From positions 62,001 to 126,000 of the forward strand of contig NZ_JAFCKP010000014.1 of NCBI RefSeq assembly GCF_018130245.1: a DNA stretch of 64,000 nucleotides. Direction: 5' to 3'. Below the pieces are notes generated by a model, which was not told where the DNA came from, did no database searches, and worked only from the letters and a program-made list of their open reading frames with translations. This stretch comes from Bradyrhizobium sp. SZCCT0231 (GTDB lineage Bacteria > Pseudomonadota > Alphaproteobacteria > Rhizobiales > Xanthobacteraceae). Of this stretch, positions 1 through 8,893 are shown piece after piece (within the stretch, counting starts at the first letter, position 1; each line of letters begins with the position of its first letter). The position numbers and the translations under genes are program-made.

Positions 1-1343
1 TGCCCCGGCACGAAGCGGGTCACCGCAGCCTTCAGCCGGGATGCTGCGGTCGGTGGCGTCGTGGAGGTCTGGGCCGGAGCGACGGACGCGGTGGCCTGCG
101 GCGGCGGCGTGGTCGCCGTGGTATCGGCGGCGCCGAGGCCCATCTTGCGGCCGAGGTTGGAGAAGAAGCCGCCGCTTGAGGATTTCTCGGCGGGTGCAGC
201 CGACGCGACGCGGGTGGTCGCGGGCGCGCTGCTGGCCGTGACCGGCGCTTCCTGCGGTGCAGGCGCGGACGCCACCGCATCGAGGTTCGGCTTGGGCGGA
301 TTGACGTGGCCGGGGATCGTGCCGGGCGCCTTCGCCATCGCCAGCATCTGCAGCGTGGTGCCTTCGGCGCTCTCGGAGAGGCCAGTCGAGCCTTCCGGAA
401 TCTTGGCGGCGAACACCTTGTTCATGCCGCCGTCGATACCGGTGTTCATGCGCGCCACCGGCGTGCCCTTGGCGACGAGCCGAGCGTATTCCGCCTCGTC
501 CTTCGCCTGCTTCTCGCGCACGGCGCTGGCGACGTCCTCGGGGATCACATAGGCCGGGCATTTTGCCGAGGCGTCGAACACCGGATCGCGCTTGGCGTCG
601 GCCGGCTTCGCGGCGTCGAAGACGTACTTCTTCTCGCAGAAATCGACCTTCGGCTCCTGCCGCGTCACCTCGAAATGATCATAGCCTTCCTTGATCATCT
701 TCCAGAAGGCCATGTTCGGATTGTTCCGGTGCTTGGCCATGTTCACCGGCGTCATCTTGAACGGATAGGCCTGGAGCTGGAACGCCTTCTGGCCGCCGAA
801 GAAGGATTCGCGCCCGAGCGAATAGATCTCCGCGATCTGCTCGTCCGTCATGGCGTAGCAGCCGCGCGACGAGCAGTCGCCGTGCACCATCAGCTGCGAG
901 CCGGTGCGCCCCAGTGCCTTGTCGAACGCGTTCGGGTAGCCCGTGTTGAAGGACAGGTAATAGGCCGACTGCGGATTCATCTGGCTCGGATTGATCGAGT
1001 AGAATCCTTCCGGCGCCTGGCGGTCGCCTTCGCGCACTTTGGGGCCGAGGTCCCCGGACCAGCGGCAGATCGGATAGGTCTTGAGCAGCGCGAACTGGCC
1101 CGAGCGGGTCTGCTTCCAGACCTCGAGCTCGGCCTCCTGCTTGAACAGGCGGACCAGGATCGGCGACTGCAGGTCCATGTTCTTCTCGGAGATCGCGGCG
1201 AGAAGCTTCGGCGGCACCGGCTGATTGGCCTTGGCGTTGGTCGCGAGCGAGACCTGGTCGGTGTTGCAGCCGGACAGCAGGACGCCGGCCGTCATCAGCG
1301 CAACCGAAGCCAAGAGCGCGCGAGCAAGCGAACGAGAAATCAA
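1..1343 (-). CDS. YafK-type L,D-transpeptidase lipoprotein (3' end cut by window edge)
   Basis: Probable periplasmic murein L,D-transpeptidase or amidase of the YafK/DpaA group, acting on peptidoglycan cross-links or lipoprotein anchors. The frame stays open from 1343 to the window edge. The likely start is a TTG at 1343, giving a hydrophobic signal ending in the lipobox LLSGC, so a lipoprotein is expected. The middle carries VHGDC-SSRGCYAMTD, matching the family's His-Gly and catalytic Cys block. The C-terminal third is rich in Ala, Pro, Ser and Thr (low complexity) and still open at the edge. Family assignment is by motif; the exact substrate is inference. Confidence 0.8.
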   Translation of the reverse strand, partial: MISRSLARALLASVALMTAGVLLSGCNTDQVSLATNAKANQPVPPKLLAAISEKNMDLQSPILVRLFKQEAELEVWKQTRSGQFALLKTYPICRWSGDLGPKVREGDRQAPEGFYSINPSQMNPQSAYYLSFNTGYPNAFDKALGRTGSQLMVHGDCSSRGCYAMTDEQIAEIYSLGRESFFGGQKAFQLQAYPFKMTPVNMAKHRNNPNMAFWKMIKEGYDHFEVTRQEPKVDFCEKKYVFDAAKPADAKRDPVFDASAKCPAYVIPEDVASAVREKQAKDEAEYARLVAKGTPVARMNTGIDGGMNKVFAAKIPEGSTGLSESAEGTTLQMLAMAKAPGTIPGHVNPPKPNLDAVASAPAPQEAPVTASSAPATTRVASAAPAEKSSSGGFFSNLGRKMGLGAADTTATTPPPQATASVAPAQTSTTPPTAASRLKAAVTRFVPG

Positions 1344-1565
1344 GATGGACCCCACACCGTGCCGGGCAAGGAGCGCGAACCCCAATTCTTCTGGCGCATG
1401 ATCCGACCGGAAAACCGGACCCGTCATGACGGGCTTTTTCAGCTCACGCCCCAGCGCTTATGCCCTGAAGCCATTGATTAAAATTCTAACCTCTGGGTCA
1501 TGTGGTCGCAACCCGAGCGGGGATCACGAGGGCGTTGGCCCAAAGGTGTGGTCAACAGAGACTTA

Positions 1566-1601
1566 AACTGGGCCGTAACTTGGAACTGGGCCGGAACTTG
1601 G
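1566..1601. repeat. two tandem copies of an 18-bp unit
   Basis: The unit AACTGGGCCGTAACTTGG (1566-1583) is followed directly by a copy with one change (T to G) at 1584-1601. It lies about 220 nt upstream of the transpeptidase start. It may be replication slippage or a double binding site. Confidence 0.7.
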
Positions 1602-1680
1602 GCTTTGCGGCCAAACCGCCACTGAGATCGCCGATTTGGGCAAAAAAAGGGTTAACGCGGGGTTACCGGGAGGAGGCTCA

Positions 1681-1845
1681 TGCCCCGGACGCAGCGCAGC
1701 GCCCCTCGGCGGTGCGCTGCTGAGCCGGGGCCCATGCTGGCGCAAGCTCCGGAGCCTGCTGGGTCCCGGCTCAGCGGAGCGTCACCATAGCGCGTCGAAG
1801 ACGCGCGTGAACGCGCTTATGGCGCCGCACCGCGTCCGGGACACG
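1681..1845. repeat. GC-rich palindromic intergenic repeat
   Basis: Outer arms are CCCCGGACGC near 1683 and GCGTCCGGGACA near 1834, with inner arms around GCTGAGCCGGGGCCCA and GGGTCCCGGCTCAGC. A shorter relative lies at 3014-3064 between accA and xerD. Confidence 0.6.
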
Positions 1846-1858
1846 AAATCGAGGCGAA

Positions 1859-2821
1859 TCAGCCCAGTTTCCGGCCGATCTCGAGGAATTTCTGCCGCCG
1901 TTGCTTGCGGATGGCGTCGCCGTCGAGGCCCCGGAGCTCGTCGAAGGCCTTGGCGATGGCTTCGCCCGTGGTGGCGATCATGGCGGCGGGGTCGCGGTGG
2001 GCGCCGCCGACCGGCTCCTTGAGGATCTGATCGATCACCCCGAAGCGGAGCATGTCCTGGGCGGTGATCTTCATGTTGTTGGCGGCTTCCTGCGCCTTGG
2101 TGCCGTCGCGCCAGAGGATGGAGGAGGCGGCTTCAGGCGAGATCACGCTGTAGATGGCGTGCTCCAGCATCAGCACCTTGTTGGCAGTGGTGATGGCGAT
2201 GGCGCCGCCCGACATGCCTTCGCCGGTGATGATGGCGACGTTCGGCACGGTCAGCGCCAGGCACGCATCGGTCGAGCGCGCGATCGCCTCGGCTTGGCCG
2301 CGCTCTTCCGCGCCGATGCCGGGATAGGCGCCGGCGGAATCGGCGAGCGACAGCACCGGCAGGCCGAACCGCTCGGCCATCTCCATCAGCCGCACGCATT
2401 TGCGATAGCCTTCGGGCCGCGCCATGCCGAAATTGTGCCGGATGCGGCTCTCGGTGGAATCGCCCTTTTCCTGGCCCATCACGCAGATCGGCTCGCCGCG
2501 GAAGCGGCCGAAGCCGGCGACCAGCGCCTCGTCCTCGCCGAACTTGCGGTCGCCGGCGAGCGGGGTGAACTCGGTGATCAGCCCCTTGATGAAGTCGTTG
2601 AAGTGCGGCCGCTGCGGATGCCGCGCCACCAGCGTCTTCTGCCACGGCGTCAGGTTCGTATAGAGGTCGGCCAGCGCCTGCGCCGCCTTGTCCTCGATCC
2701 GTCCGACCTCGTCGCTGATGTCGGTGCCGGTGGCAGCGAGCGCCCGCAATTCGTCGACCTTGGAGTCGAGCTCGGCGACGGGCTTTTCGAAGTCGAGATA
2801 GCTGCGCATCTGGTCTTGCAT
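1859..2821 (-). CDS. accA: acetyl-CoA carboxylase carboxyltransferase subunit alpha
   Basis: Alpha subunit of the carboxyltransferase half of acetyl-CoA carboxylase; with AccD it moves the carboxyl group from biotin to acetyl-CoA to form malonyl-CoA, the first step of fatty acid synthesis. The 320-residue product has the expected length. It shows the crotonase-like core with ADSAGAYPGIGAEERGQ, ITGEGMSGGAIAI and the SPEAASSILW segment typical of AccA. The reading frame stays open far upstream, but family length and the N-terminus starting MQDQMRSYLDFEKP fix the ATG at 2821. It lies downstream of xerD on the same strand with a 260-nt gap. Confidence 0.95.
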   Translation of the reverse strand: MQDQMRSYLDFEKPVAELDSKVDELRALAATGTDISDEVGRIEDKAAQALADLYTNLTPWQKTLVARHPQRPHFNDFIKGLITEFTPLAGDRKFGEDEALVAGFGRFRGEPICVMGQEKGDSTESRIRHNFGMARPEGYRKCVRLMEMAERFGLPVLSLADSAGAYPGIGAEERGQAEAIARSTDACLALTVPNVAIITGEGMSGGAIAITTANKVLMLEHAIYSVISPEAASSILWRDGTKAQEAANNMKITAQDMLRFGVIDQILKEPVGGAHRDPAAMIATTGEAIAKAFDELRGLDGDAIRKQRRQKFLEIGRKLG

Positions 2822-3013
2822 CAACTCAATATAGGCGGACGGGGCTAAAGAAGCGAAGCGAGGTTGGGGTCCGGGAAGAAGTGTAGCGTCTTCAATGGCT
2901 TGGCTTGTGTGATCGTGAGACACCAGCCAAATCAGTCGTGAGGCCCCGGCTCTTTCTGCGGAGATGTGGCCGAAGTCAAGGCGGTTTCGGTTGTCCTCCC
3001 GACTCCGATGTCG

Positions 3014-3064
3014 TGTCCCGGACGCTCTGCAGCGCTTCTTGAGCGCTGCTGCGCCCGGGGCACG
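3014..3064. repeat. short palindromic repeat between accA and xerD
   Basis: GTCCCGGACGCTCTGCAGCGC faces GCGCTGCTGCGCCCGGGGCAC around a TTCTTGA loop. It resembles the block at 1681-1845 and has no T-tract, so it is probably a dispersed repeat rather than a terminator. Confidence 0.5.
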
Positions 3065-3081
3065 AGACCTCTCACCCATCC

Positions 3082-4038
3082 CTACTTCTCCGCCAGCGGA
3101 TGCAGATCCCGCACCAGGCTCTTCAGCCGCTCCTCGACCACATGGGTGTAGATCTGGGTCGTGGAAATATCGGTGTGGCCGAGCAGGGTCTGCACGATGC
3201 GCAAGTCCGCGCCGTTGTGCAGCAAATGGCTGGCAAAGGCGTGGCGCAGCACGTGCGGGGAGACCAGGCGGGCCTGCAGCCCGGCAGCGACCGCGAGCTC
3301 TTTCAAGTCGCGGGCGAAATGCTGCCGCGTCAGATGTCCGCTCTCGCCGAACGAGGGGAATAGCCATTTCGAGGCGGCCACGCTGTTCTTCTTGTCGGCC
3401 TTTGCAGCCTCCGTCGCGGCGAGGTAATCCGCCATCGCCTGCCGCGAGGCCTCGTTGAGCGGCACCAGGCGCTCCTTGTTGCCTTTGCCGCGCACCACGA
3501 TCATGCGCGCGTCGCGCTTGGCCGCCGAGCGCGGCAGCGCCACCAGCTCGGAGACGCGCAAGCCCGTGGCGTAGAGCACCTCCAGCAGGCAATAGAGCCG
3601 CAAAGCGCGCAGCCGTTTCGAGGGCGAAGCATCTTCCGCCTCGCTCAATTCCTTGGCGCGGCGGAGCATGCGGTCGACATCGGCGATCGATAGCACCTTT
3701 GGCAGGCCGCGGCCGCGCTTCGGGCCGGACAGGATCGCCGCGGGATCGTCGGCCCTGATCCGTTCGTTCAGGAGAAACCGATAGAGATGCCGCATCGCCG
3801 ACAGGCGGCGGGCGACGCTGGTGGACTTGAAGCCGCGCGTGTCGAGATCGGCGAGATAATCGCGCAGGACCTGCGTCTCCGCGTCCGCAAAGCTATGGCC
3901 GACGCGGCCCAGAAATTCCGAGAAATCGGTGAGGTCGCGACGGTAGGCATCGAGCGTGTTGGGGCCGGCGCCCTGTTCCGCCGCGAGCATGTCGAGGAAC
4001 AGGCCGGTGAGCTTGGTGTCGGAGGGCTTGATGGGCAT
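3082..4038 (-). CDS. xerD: site-specific tyrosine recombinase XerD
   Basis: Tyrosine recombinase that, with XerC and FtsK, resolves chromosome dimers at dif. Of 318 residues, the N-terminal SAM-like core-binding domain covers about 10-95. The catalytic domain carries the full set: R161 (TGLRVSEL), K185, H262-x-x-R265 (HVLRHAFASHLL), H288 (LGHTDISTTQ) and the nucleophile Y297 (IYTHV). Length and motif spacing match XerD better than phage integrases, and neighbours are core genes with no att site or phage genes. XerC cannot be excluded by motif alone. Confidence 0.9.
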   Translation of the reverse strand: MPIKPSDTKLTGLFLDMLAAEQGAGPNTLDAYRRDLTDFSEFLGRVGHSFADAETQVLRDYLADLDTRGFKSTSVARRLSAMRHLYRFLLNERIRADDPAAILSGPKRGRGLPKVLSIADVDRMLRRAKELSEAEDASPSKRLRALRLYCLLEVLYATGLRVSELVALPRSAAKRDARMIVVRGKGNKERLVPLNEASRQAMADYLAATEAAKADKKNSVAASKWLFPSFGESGHLTRQHFARDLKELAVAAGLQARLVSPHVLRHAFASHLLHNGADLRIVQTLLGHTDISTTQIYTHVVEERLKSLVRDLHPLAEK

Positions 4039-4055
4039 GCCCTGGAGGCTAGCTC

Positions 4056-4202
4056 CTATTTCTTGAGAAACTTGTCAGGCGGGATGGTCACCGTCATTTC
4101 CCGCGGCTTCGGATTGACGAAGTTCGCCAGCGCGAAGACCACGCCATAGACGATGCCGGCGATCACGGCGACGACCGTCAGGAAGCGGAACAAGCTCGGC
4201 AT
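4056..4202 (-). CDS. small single-pass membrane protein, function unknown
   Basis: A 48-residue protein with one hydrophobic segment (about residues 4-29, starting FRFLTVVAVIAGIVYGVVF) and a polar tail PKPREMTVTIPPDKFLKK. It lies just upstream of xerD on the same strand (18 nt between its stop and the xerD start), so the two are probably co-transcribed. Third codon positions are strongly G/C, as in neighbouring genes, which supports real coding. No function is recognised. Confidence 0.7.
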   Translation of the reverse strand: MPSLFRFLTVVAVIAGIVYGVVFALANFVNPKPREMTVTIPPDKFLKK

Positions 4203-4376
4203 CGTTCTGGGGTCTCAGGTAAGGGTCCAGGCAGCCAAATTAACCAATGAAATCATCCAACATGTTCGCCGTTTCGTGGCAAGAGTCCTCTGGCGAGGGC
4301 CCCCATGGGGTCGTATAGGTGGCCAAACCATGCCGCATCCGGCGGCAGTTCGAGCGAGATCCAATCGAGCGAGACA

Positions 4377-5000
4377 ATGTCCGACGCCGCGTTGCCGCTT
4401 CCTGCTTCGCCTGAGGCCGACATCCTGTCGGCGCTCGGTGCGCGCTCGATCGTGCTCGTCGGCATGATGGGGGTGGGCAAGTCCACCATCGGCCGGCGCA
4501 TGGCGGCCCGCCTCAAGCTGCCCTTCATCGATGCCGACACCGAGATCGAGGCGGCGGCCGGCATGACCATACCGGAGATTTTCGAGCGCCACGGCGAGCC
4601 GCATTTCCGCGATGGCGAGGCCCGTGTCATCGCGCGCCTGCTCGAGGGTGGTCCCGTGGTGCTGGCGACCGGCGGCGGCGCTTTCATGCGCGAGGAGACG
4701 CGCGCGCGCATCGCGGCGAAAGCCATCTCGATCTGGCTCAGGGCGGACCATGACGTCATCATGCGCCGCGTGCGCCGCCGCGCCGACCGTCCGCTGCTTC
4801 GGACCGCCGACCCCGAGGGAACCGTGACGCGCCTCCTCACCGAGCGCGAGCCGGTCTATGCCAATGCCGACCTCACGATCGCCTCGCGCGACGTGCCGCA
4901 CGATAGAATCGTCGAGGAATGCATCGCGGCGCTGCACGCTCATCTCTGCGGCGGACAGGCCGCCCAAACACCTGCCGACGTTGCGAGTGCGTTAAGATGA
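4377..5000 (+). CDS. aroK: shikimate kinase
   Basis: Phosphorylates shikimate to shikimate-3-phosphate with ATP in the aromatic amino acid pathway. The 207-residue protein has a Walker A loop GMMGVGKST (29-37), the shikimate-binding FIDADTEIE with its acidic pair, and GGGAFM plus RRRADRPLL of the lid region. The ATG at 4377 gives family length; an upstream in-frame start at 4305 would add 24 unlikely residues. Its stop overlaps the aroB start as ATGA, so the two enzymes are translationally coupled. Confidence 0.93.
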   Translation: MSDAALPLPASPEADILSALGARSIVLVGMMGVGKSTIGRRMAARLKLPFIDADTEIEAAAGMTIPEIFERHGEPHFRDGEARVIARLLEGGPVVLATGGGAFMREETRARIAAKAISIWLRADHDVIMRRVRRRADRPLLRTADPEGTVTRLLTEREPVYANADLTIASRDVPHDRIVEECIAALHAHLCGGQAAQTPADVASALR

Positions 5001-6139
5001 CTGCCCCGTTGAAACATTCCGATCCCGTCAAAGTCGACGTTGCGCTGGAGAATCGCGCCTATGACATCGTCATCGGCCGCGGCGTGCTGGCCTCGCTCGG
5101 CGAGCGGGTCGCAGCCTTGCGGCCGGGCGTGCGCACGGCCGTTGTCACCGACCGCACCGTCGCAAAATACTGGCTCGAGCCGACCGAAGCGTCGCTTGCC
5201 GCCGCCGGCATCCAGACCTCGCGCATCGTCGTCGAGGAGGGCGAGATCTCAAAAACCTATGCCGGCCTCGAAAAGGTCAGCGAAGCCCTGATCGCCGCCA
5301 GGATCGAGCGCAACGATCTCGTCATCGCGCTCGGCGGCGGCGTGGTCGGCGATCTCGCCGGCTTTGCCGCGGCGATCCTGCGCCGCGGCGTCGATTTCGT
5401 GCAGGTGCCGACTTCGCTGCTGGCGCAGGTCGATTCGTCCGTCGGCGGCAAGACCGGCATCAACTCGCCGCAGGGCAAGAATTTGCTCGGCGCCTTCCAC
5501 CAGCCGGTGCTGGTCATCGCCGACACCGCCGTGCTCGACACGCTGTCGCCGCGTCAGTTCCGCGCCGGCTATGCCGAGGTCGCCAAATATGGCGTGCTCG
5601 GCGACGAGGCCTTTTTCTCCTGGCTGGAAAAGAACCATTCCGATATCTTCAAGGGCGGTTCGGCGCGCGAGCATGCGATCGCGACCTCCTGCCGCGCCAA
5701 GGCCGGTGTCGTCTCGCGCGACGAGCGCGAGACCGGCGAGCGTGCGCTGCTCAATCTCGGCCACACCTTCGGCCACGCGCTGGAAGCGGCGACCGGCTTC
5801 TCCGACCGCCTGTTCCATGGCGAGGGCGTTTCGATCGGGATGACGCTGGCGGCGCAGTTCTCGGCCAGGCTCGGCATGATCGGCGAGCTTGAGGCCGCGC
5901 GTGTCGAACGCCATCTGGTCGAGGCAGGCCTGCCGACGCGCTTGCAGGACATCGCGGGCTTTGCGCAGGAAGGGCTTGCCGATGCCGACGCGCTGATGGC
6001 GCTGATGGCGCAGGACAAGAAGGTCAAGCGCGGCAAGCTCACCTTCATCCTGCTGGAAGCCGTGGGCCGCGCGGTGATCGTGAAGGATGTCGAGCCCGCA
6101 CCGGTGCGCGACTTCCTGAAAGAGAAGCTATCGCAGTGA
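4997..6139 (+). CDS. aroB: 3-dehydroquinate synthase
   Basis: NAD- and metal-dependent enzyme turning DAHP into 3-dehydroquinate, step two of the shikimate pathway. The 380-residue product shows ALGGGVVGDLAGF (NAD site), VPTSLLAQVDSSVGGKTGIN, and the metal-binding positions GYAEVAKYG, LGHTFGHALE and LFHGEGVSIG. It starts at the ATG overlapping the aroK stop, in the common aroKB arrangement. Length is normal and no key motif is missing. Confidence 0.95.
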   Translation: MTAPLKHSDPVKVDVALENRAYDIVIGRGVLASLGERVAALRPGVRTAVVTDRTVAKYWLEPTEASLAAAGIQTSRIVVEEGEISKTYAGLEKVSEALIAARIERNDLVIALGGGVVGDLAGFAAAILRRGVDFVQVPTSLLAQVDSSVGGKTGINSPQGKNLLGAFHQPVLVIADTAVLDTLSPRQFRAGYAEVAKYGVLGDEAFFSWLEKNHSDIFKGGSAREHAIATSCRAKAGVVSRDERETGERALLNLGHTFGHALEAATGFSDRLFHGEGVSIGMTLAAQFSARLGMIGELEAARVERHLVEAGLPTRLQDIAGFAQEGLADADALMALMAQDKKVKRGKLTFILLEAVGRAVIVKDVEPAPVRDFLKEKLSQ

Positions 6140-6206
6140 TGGCGGGACCGTTCAGATCGGCCGCCCGCGAAACGGCGGGGAATGCCGGGGCGGTCGCGAG
6201 GCAAAT

Positions 6207-7559
6207 ATGAGTTCGATCTCGATCAATCTTCTGCTTGCGGCCCTCCTGCTCGCCGCCAACGCGTTCTACGTGGCTGCGGAATTTGCGCTCGTGAAGAGCC
6301 GCGGCTTTCGCGTCAAGGCCATGGTCGAGCAAAATCGCTTCGGCGCTCGCCTGCTGCAGACGATGATGGGGAATATCGAATCCTATCTCGCCTGCTGCCA
6401 GCTCGGCATCACCATGGCTTCCCTCGGTCTTGGCTGGATCGGTGAGCCGACCGTGTCTGCGCTGCTGAGTCCGATCCTCCATCCGCTCGGATTGCCGGAA
6501 GCCACGCTGCACTTCACCTCGTTCCTGGCGGGTTTTTTGGTCTTCTCCTCACTGCACATCATCATCGGCGAACAGGTGCCGAAGACGCTCGCGATCAGGG
6601 AGCCGATGCCGGTGTCGCAGTGGATCGTGTATCCGCTTCATGCCTCCTATCTCGTGTTCTATCCGCTGAGCTGGTGTCTCAACACTGCGTCGAGCGCGAT
6701 CTTGCGCCTGATCGGAGTCCAGGAGTTTTCGCAGCACGACATCCTGACGGATACCGAGATCGAGGGCCTGGTCGAGGAATCGGCCGTGCACGGCAAGATC
6801 GAGAGCGGCGAGGCCGAGTACATTCACAATGTCTTCCGCCTCGGCGAGCTGACGGTGTCCGACGTGATGGTTCATCGCACCGCCATGGTGATGATCAATG
6901 CCGACCTGCCGCCGGAGGAGCTGGTGCGGGAGGTGCTGGCGACCGAATACACCCGCATTCCGCTGTGGCGCGACAAGTCGGAGAACATCATCGGCATTCT
7001 GCACGCCAAGGATCTGTTGCGGGCGATCCGCGCCTCCGACGGCGACACCTCGCGTATCGACGTCTCCACCATCATGCTGCCGCCCTGGTTCGTGCCGGAA
7101 ATGCGGCCGATATCCCAACAGCTCAAGGCGTTCCGCCGTCGCAAGACCCATTTCGCGCTCGTCGTCGACGAGTATGGCGAGGTTGAAGGCCTCGTGACGC
7201 TGGAAGACATTTTGGAGGAGATCGTCGGCGATATCTCCGACGAGCATGACGTGGTGGTGGCCGGCGTGCGCCGCCAGCCCGACGGCTCCGTCGTGGTCGA
7301 CGGCTCGGTGCCGATCCGCGATCTCAACCGCGCCATGGACTGGCACCTGCCCGATGAAGAGGCGACGACGGTCGCCGGGCTCGTCATTCACGAGGCGCGC
7401 TCGATCCCCGACCGGGGCCAGAGCTTCACCTTCCACGGCTTCCGCTTCCGCGTCCTCCGCCGCGAGCGCAACCGCATCACCGCGCTCCGTATTTCACCGG
7501 TTCCGCGGGATGCCGAGCTGGAAGAGGCAAAGCCAAGAAGGGCCGGGACGTCGTTTTGA
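6207..7559 (+). CDS. CNNM/CorC-HlyC family CBS-domain membrane protein
   Basis: A 450-residue membrane protein of the hemolysin C/CorC group, linked to Mg/Co efflux or ion homeostasis. The N-terminal DUF21 (CNNM) domain (about 1-190) has hydrophobic segments starting INLLLAALLLAANAFYVAAE. A CBS pair follows (about 205-335; VSDVMVHRT, EYTRIPLW, HFALVVDEYGEVEGLVTLED). The CorC_HlyC C-terminal domain is at about 350-430 (GSVPIRDLNRAMDWHLP). It follows aroB by 67 nt, an order I recall from rhizobia. The transported ion is not evident. Confidence 0.88.
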   Translation: MSSISINLLLAALLLAANAFYVAAEFALVKSRGFRVKAMVEQNRFGARLLQTMMGNIESYLACCQLGITMASLGLGWIGEPTVSALLSPILHPLGLPEATLHFTSFLAGFLVFSSLHIIIGEQVPKTLAIREPMPVSQWIVYPLHASYLVFYPLSWCLNTASSAILRLIGVQEFSQHDILTDTEIEGLVEESAVHGKIESGEAEYIHNVFRLGELTVSDVMVHRTAMVMINADLPPEELVREVLATEYTRIPLWRDKSENIIGILHAKDLLRAIRASDGDTSRIDVSTIMLPPWFVPEMRPISQQLKAFRRRKTHFALVVDEYGEVEGLVTLEDILEEIVGDISDEHDVVVAGVRRQPDGSVVVDGSVPIRDLNRAMDWHLPDEEATTVAGLVIHEARSIPDRGQSFTFHGFRFRVLRRERNRITALRISPVPRDAELEEAKPRRAGTSF

Positions 7560-7570
7560 CGCGTGGTAAG

Positions 7571-7693
7571 CTGTCATCGTCCGCCTTGTGCGCAGATGCG
7601 CACCGGGGCGGACGATCCAGTACGCCGCAGCCTATCGACTGATCCTCGATGCCGGTGTTTACTGGATGCCCCCGCCTCCGCGGGGCATGACAG
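7571..7693. repeat. palindromic repeat, family F (copy 1)
   Basis: CTGTCATCG...CGATCCAGTACGCCG on the left faces TTTACTGGATGCC...GGCATGACAG on the right. The same layout recurs at 34001-34104 and 35691-35794. Confidence 0.7.
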
Positions 7694-7706
7694 CCGAATT
7701 GGTGAG

Positions 7707-7991
7707 CTAGCTCCCGCCTTCCCCCGGCGCCTGCGCATTGATCGCGAGGGCGTGCACGCTGCCGGAGAGTTCCGCGGCGAGCGCCGAATTTATCATGCGG
7801 TGGCGGTCGACTCGGCTCTTCCCTTTGAAGGCGGCAGACACGATATACACACGGAAGTGCGTCTCGCCGCCCGGCCGATGGCCGGCGTGGCCCTCATGCA
7901 AATGTGACTCGTCGACGACTTGCAGGCTTTCGGGCGTGAAAGCTTCCTGCAACTTGTTGCTGATAGTGTCTTTCATAGCCATGTGTGCCAT
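7707..7991 (-). CDS. BolA family protein
   Basis: BolA-fold protein of up to 94 residues, likely partnering a monothiol glutaredoxin in iron-sulfur handling. Seen: KLQEAFTPESLQVVDES, HFRVYIVSAAFKGKSRVDRHR with the invariant-type RHR, and the helix INSALAAEL with a conserved late His (SVHALAI). Three ATGs lie close together (7991, 7982, 7976) and the start among them is uncertain. It is divergent from the J-domain gene, a pairing I recall from Bradyrhizobium. Confidence 0.88.
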   Translation of the reverse strand: MAHMAMKDTISNKLQEAFTPESLQVVDESHLHEGHAGHRPGGETHFRVYIVSAAFKGKSRVDRHRMINSALAAELSGSVHALAINAQAPGEGGS

Positions 7992-8109
7992 TAAGGTGCG
8001 TGATCGCGCCCCGTCAATACCCGGACGTCCAAGGTAATCGGGACCGGGTGCTCAGCGAATTGCAATGTCAAGACTTGAAGGTTTTTGCATTGCGTAGTCA
8101 AAGTCAGCC

Positions 8110-8742
8110 ATGCCGATCGATTCATCAAAGTTCTTCGACTCTATCCGCGTGAAGCCGCGGGGCAAGCAGCCCGAGCTGAAGCCGCGCGACACCGTGGTCA
8201 ACTGCGAGTGGGCGGGCTGCGCCAACAAGGGTGCGCACCGCGCGCCGAAGGGCCGCGAGAACCAGCGCGAGTACTGGCACTTCTGCCTCGACCATGTGCG
8301 CGAGTACAACCAGAACTACAATTTCTTCTCCGGCATGAATGCCGATGCCGTCGCGCGCTACCAGAAAGACGCGCTGACCGGCCACCGCCCGACCTGGAAG
8401 ATGGGCGCCAATGGCGGCAAGAAGGGTACGGAAGCCGACATCGATATGGCGTCCGATCCGTTCAGCATGTTCAGCGAGATCAACGGCCGCGCCAACTGGC
8501 GCAAGGGCCCGGATGCCCAGCCCAAGGCCGAGACGCGCAAGGTGATGAACGCCGAGCGCAAGGCGCTCCAGGTCATGGGCCTCGGCCCCGACGCCACGCT
8601 CGCCGACGTCAAAAGCAAGTACAAGGCGCTGGTGAAGCAGCATCACCCCGACGCCAATGGCGGCGACCGCTCCACCGAAGACCGCCTGATCGAGATCATC
8701 AAGGCGTATAACTATCTGAAGACAGTGGTGCGGGAGGCGTAG
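8110..8742 (+). CDS. J-domain (DnaJ-like) molecular chaperone protein
   Basis: A 210-residue protein with its J domain at the C-terminus (about 145-208), not the N-terminus as in DnaJ. Seen: ALQVMGLGPDATLADVKSKY and the HPD motif in VKQHHPDANGGD, required to stimulate Hsp70 ATPase. The N-terminal half has conserved Cys and His (NCEWAGC, EYWHFCLDHV) that could bind metal. It is divergent from the BolA gene. The DnaK partnership is known for the family; the client is unknown. Confidence 0.85.
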   Translation: MPIDSSKFFDSIRVKPRGKQPELKPRDTVVNCEWAGCANKGAHRAPKGRENQREYWHFCLDHVREYNQNYNFFSGMNADAVARYQKDALTGHRPTWKMGANGGKKGTEADIDMASDPFSMFSEINGRANWRKGPDAQPKAETRKVMNAERKALQVMGLGPDATLADVKSKYKALVKQHHPDANGGDRSTEDRLIEIIKAYNYLKTVVREA

Positions 8743-8769
8743 GGTCTCGCGAATTCAAGTGTAAGTATC

Positions 8770-8861
8770 GTAGGGTGGGCAAAGCGAAGCGTGCCCACCG
8801 CTTCTGTTGCAGTTTCGGATCGATGGTGGGCACGGCGCAAGTGCGCCTTTGCCCACCCTAC
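8770..8861. repeat. palindromic repeat, family E (GTAGGGTGGGC type)
   Basis: GTAGGGTGGGCAAAG at 8770 faces CTTTGCCCACCCTAC ending at 8861, with an inner pair GTGCCCACC/GGTGGGCAC. It sits between the convergent J-domain and citrate-synthase-like genes. A related element is at 41341-41479. Confidence 0.8.
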
Positions 8862-8893
8862 GATTCCGGTCTCGCGGAGACATCCGCGATACC

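Larger units (their letters stand above)
1344..1858. other. 515-nt gene-free gap between the transpeptidase and accA
   Basis: No convincing gene. It holds an 18-bp tandem duplication (1566-1601) and a palindromic repeat block (about 1681-1845). Short ORFs here have no ribosome binding site or conserved look. Confidence 0.6.

Noticed and set aside
306-1481. 391-residue plus-strand ORF over the transpeptidase
   Set aside because: Antisense shadow; residues are Arg/His/Leu-rich noise and the minus-strand frame has a lipobox and catalytic motif.
2822-3592. Upstream extension of accA to a 577-residue frame
   Set aside because: Passes through intergenic repeat and xerD; AccA family length fixes the start at 2821.
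3082-4038. XerD gene as an integrase for a mobile island
   Set aside because: Length, motifs and core-gene neighbours fit the housekeeping recombinase, and it is over 20 kb from the low-GC island.
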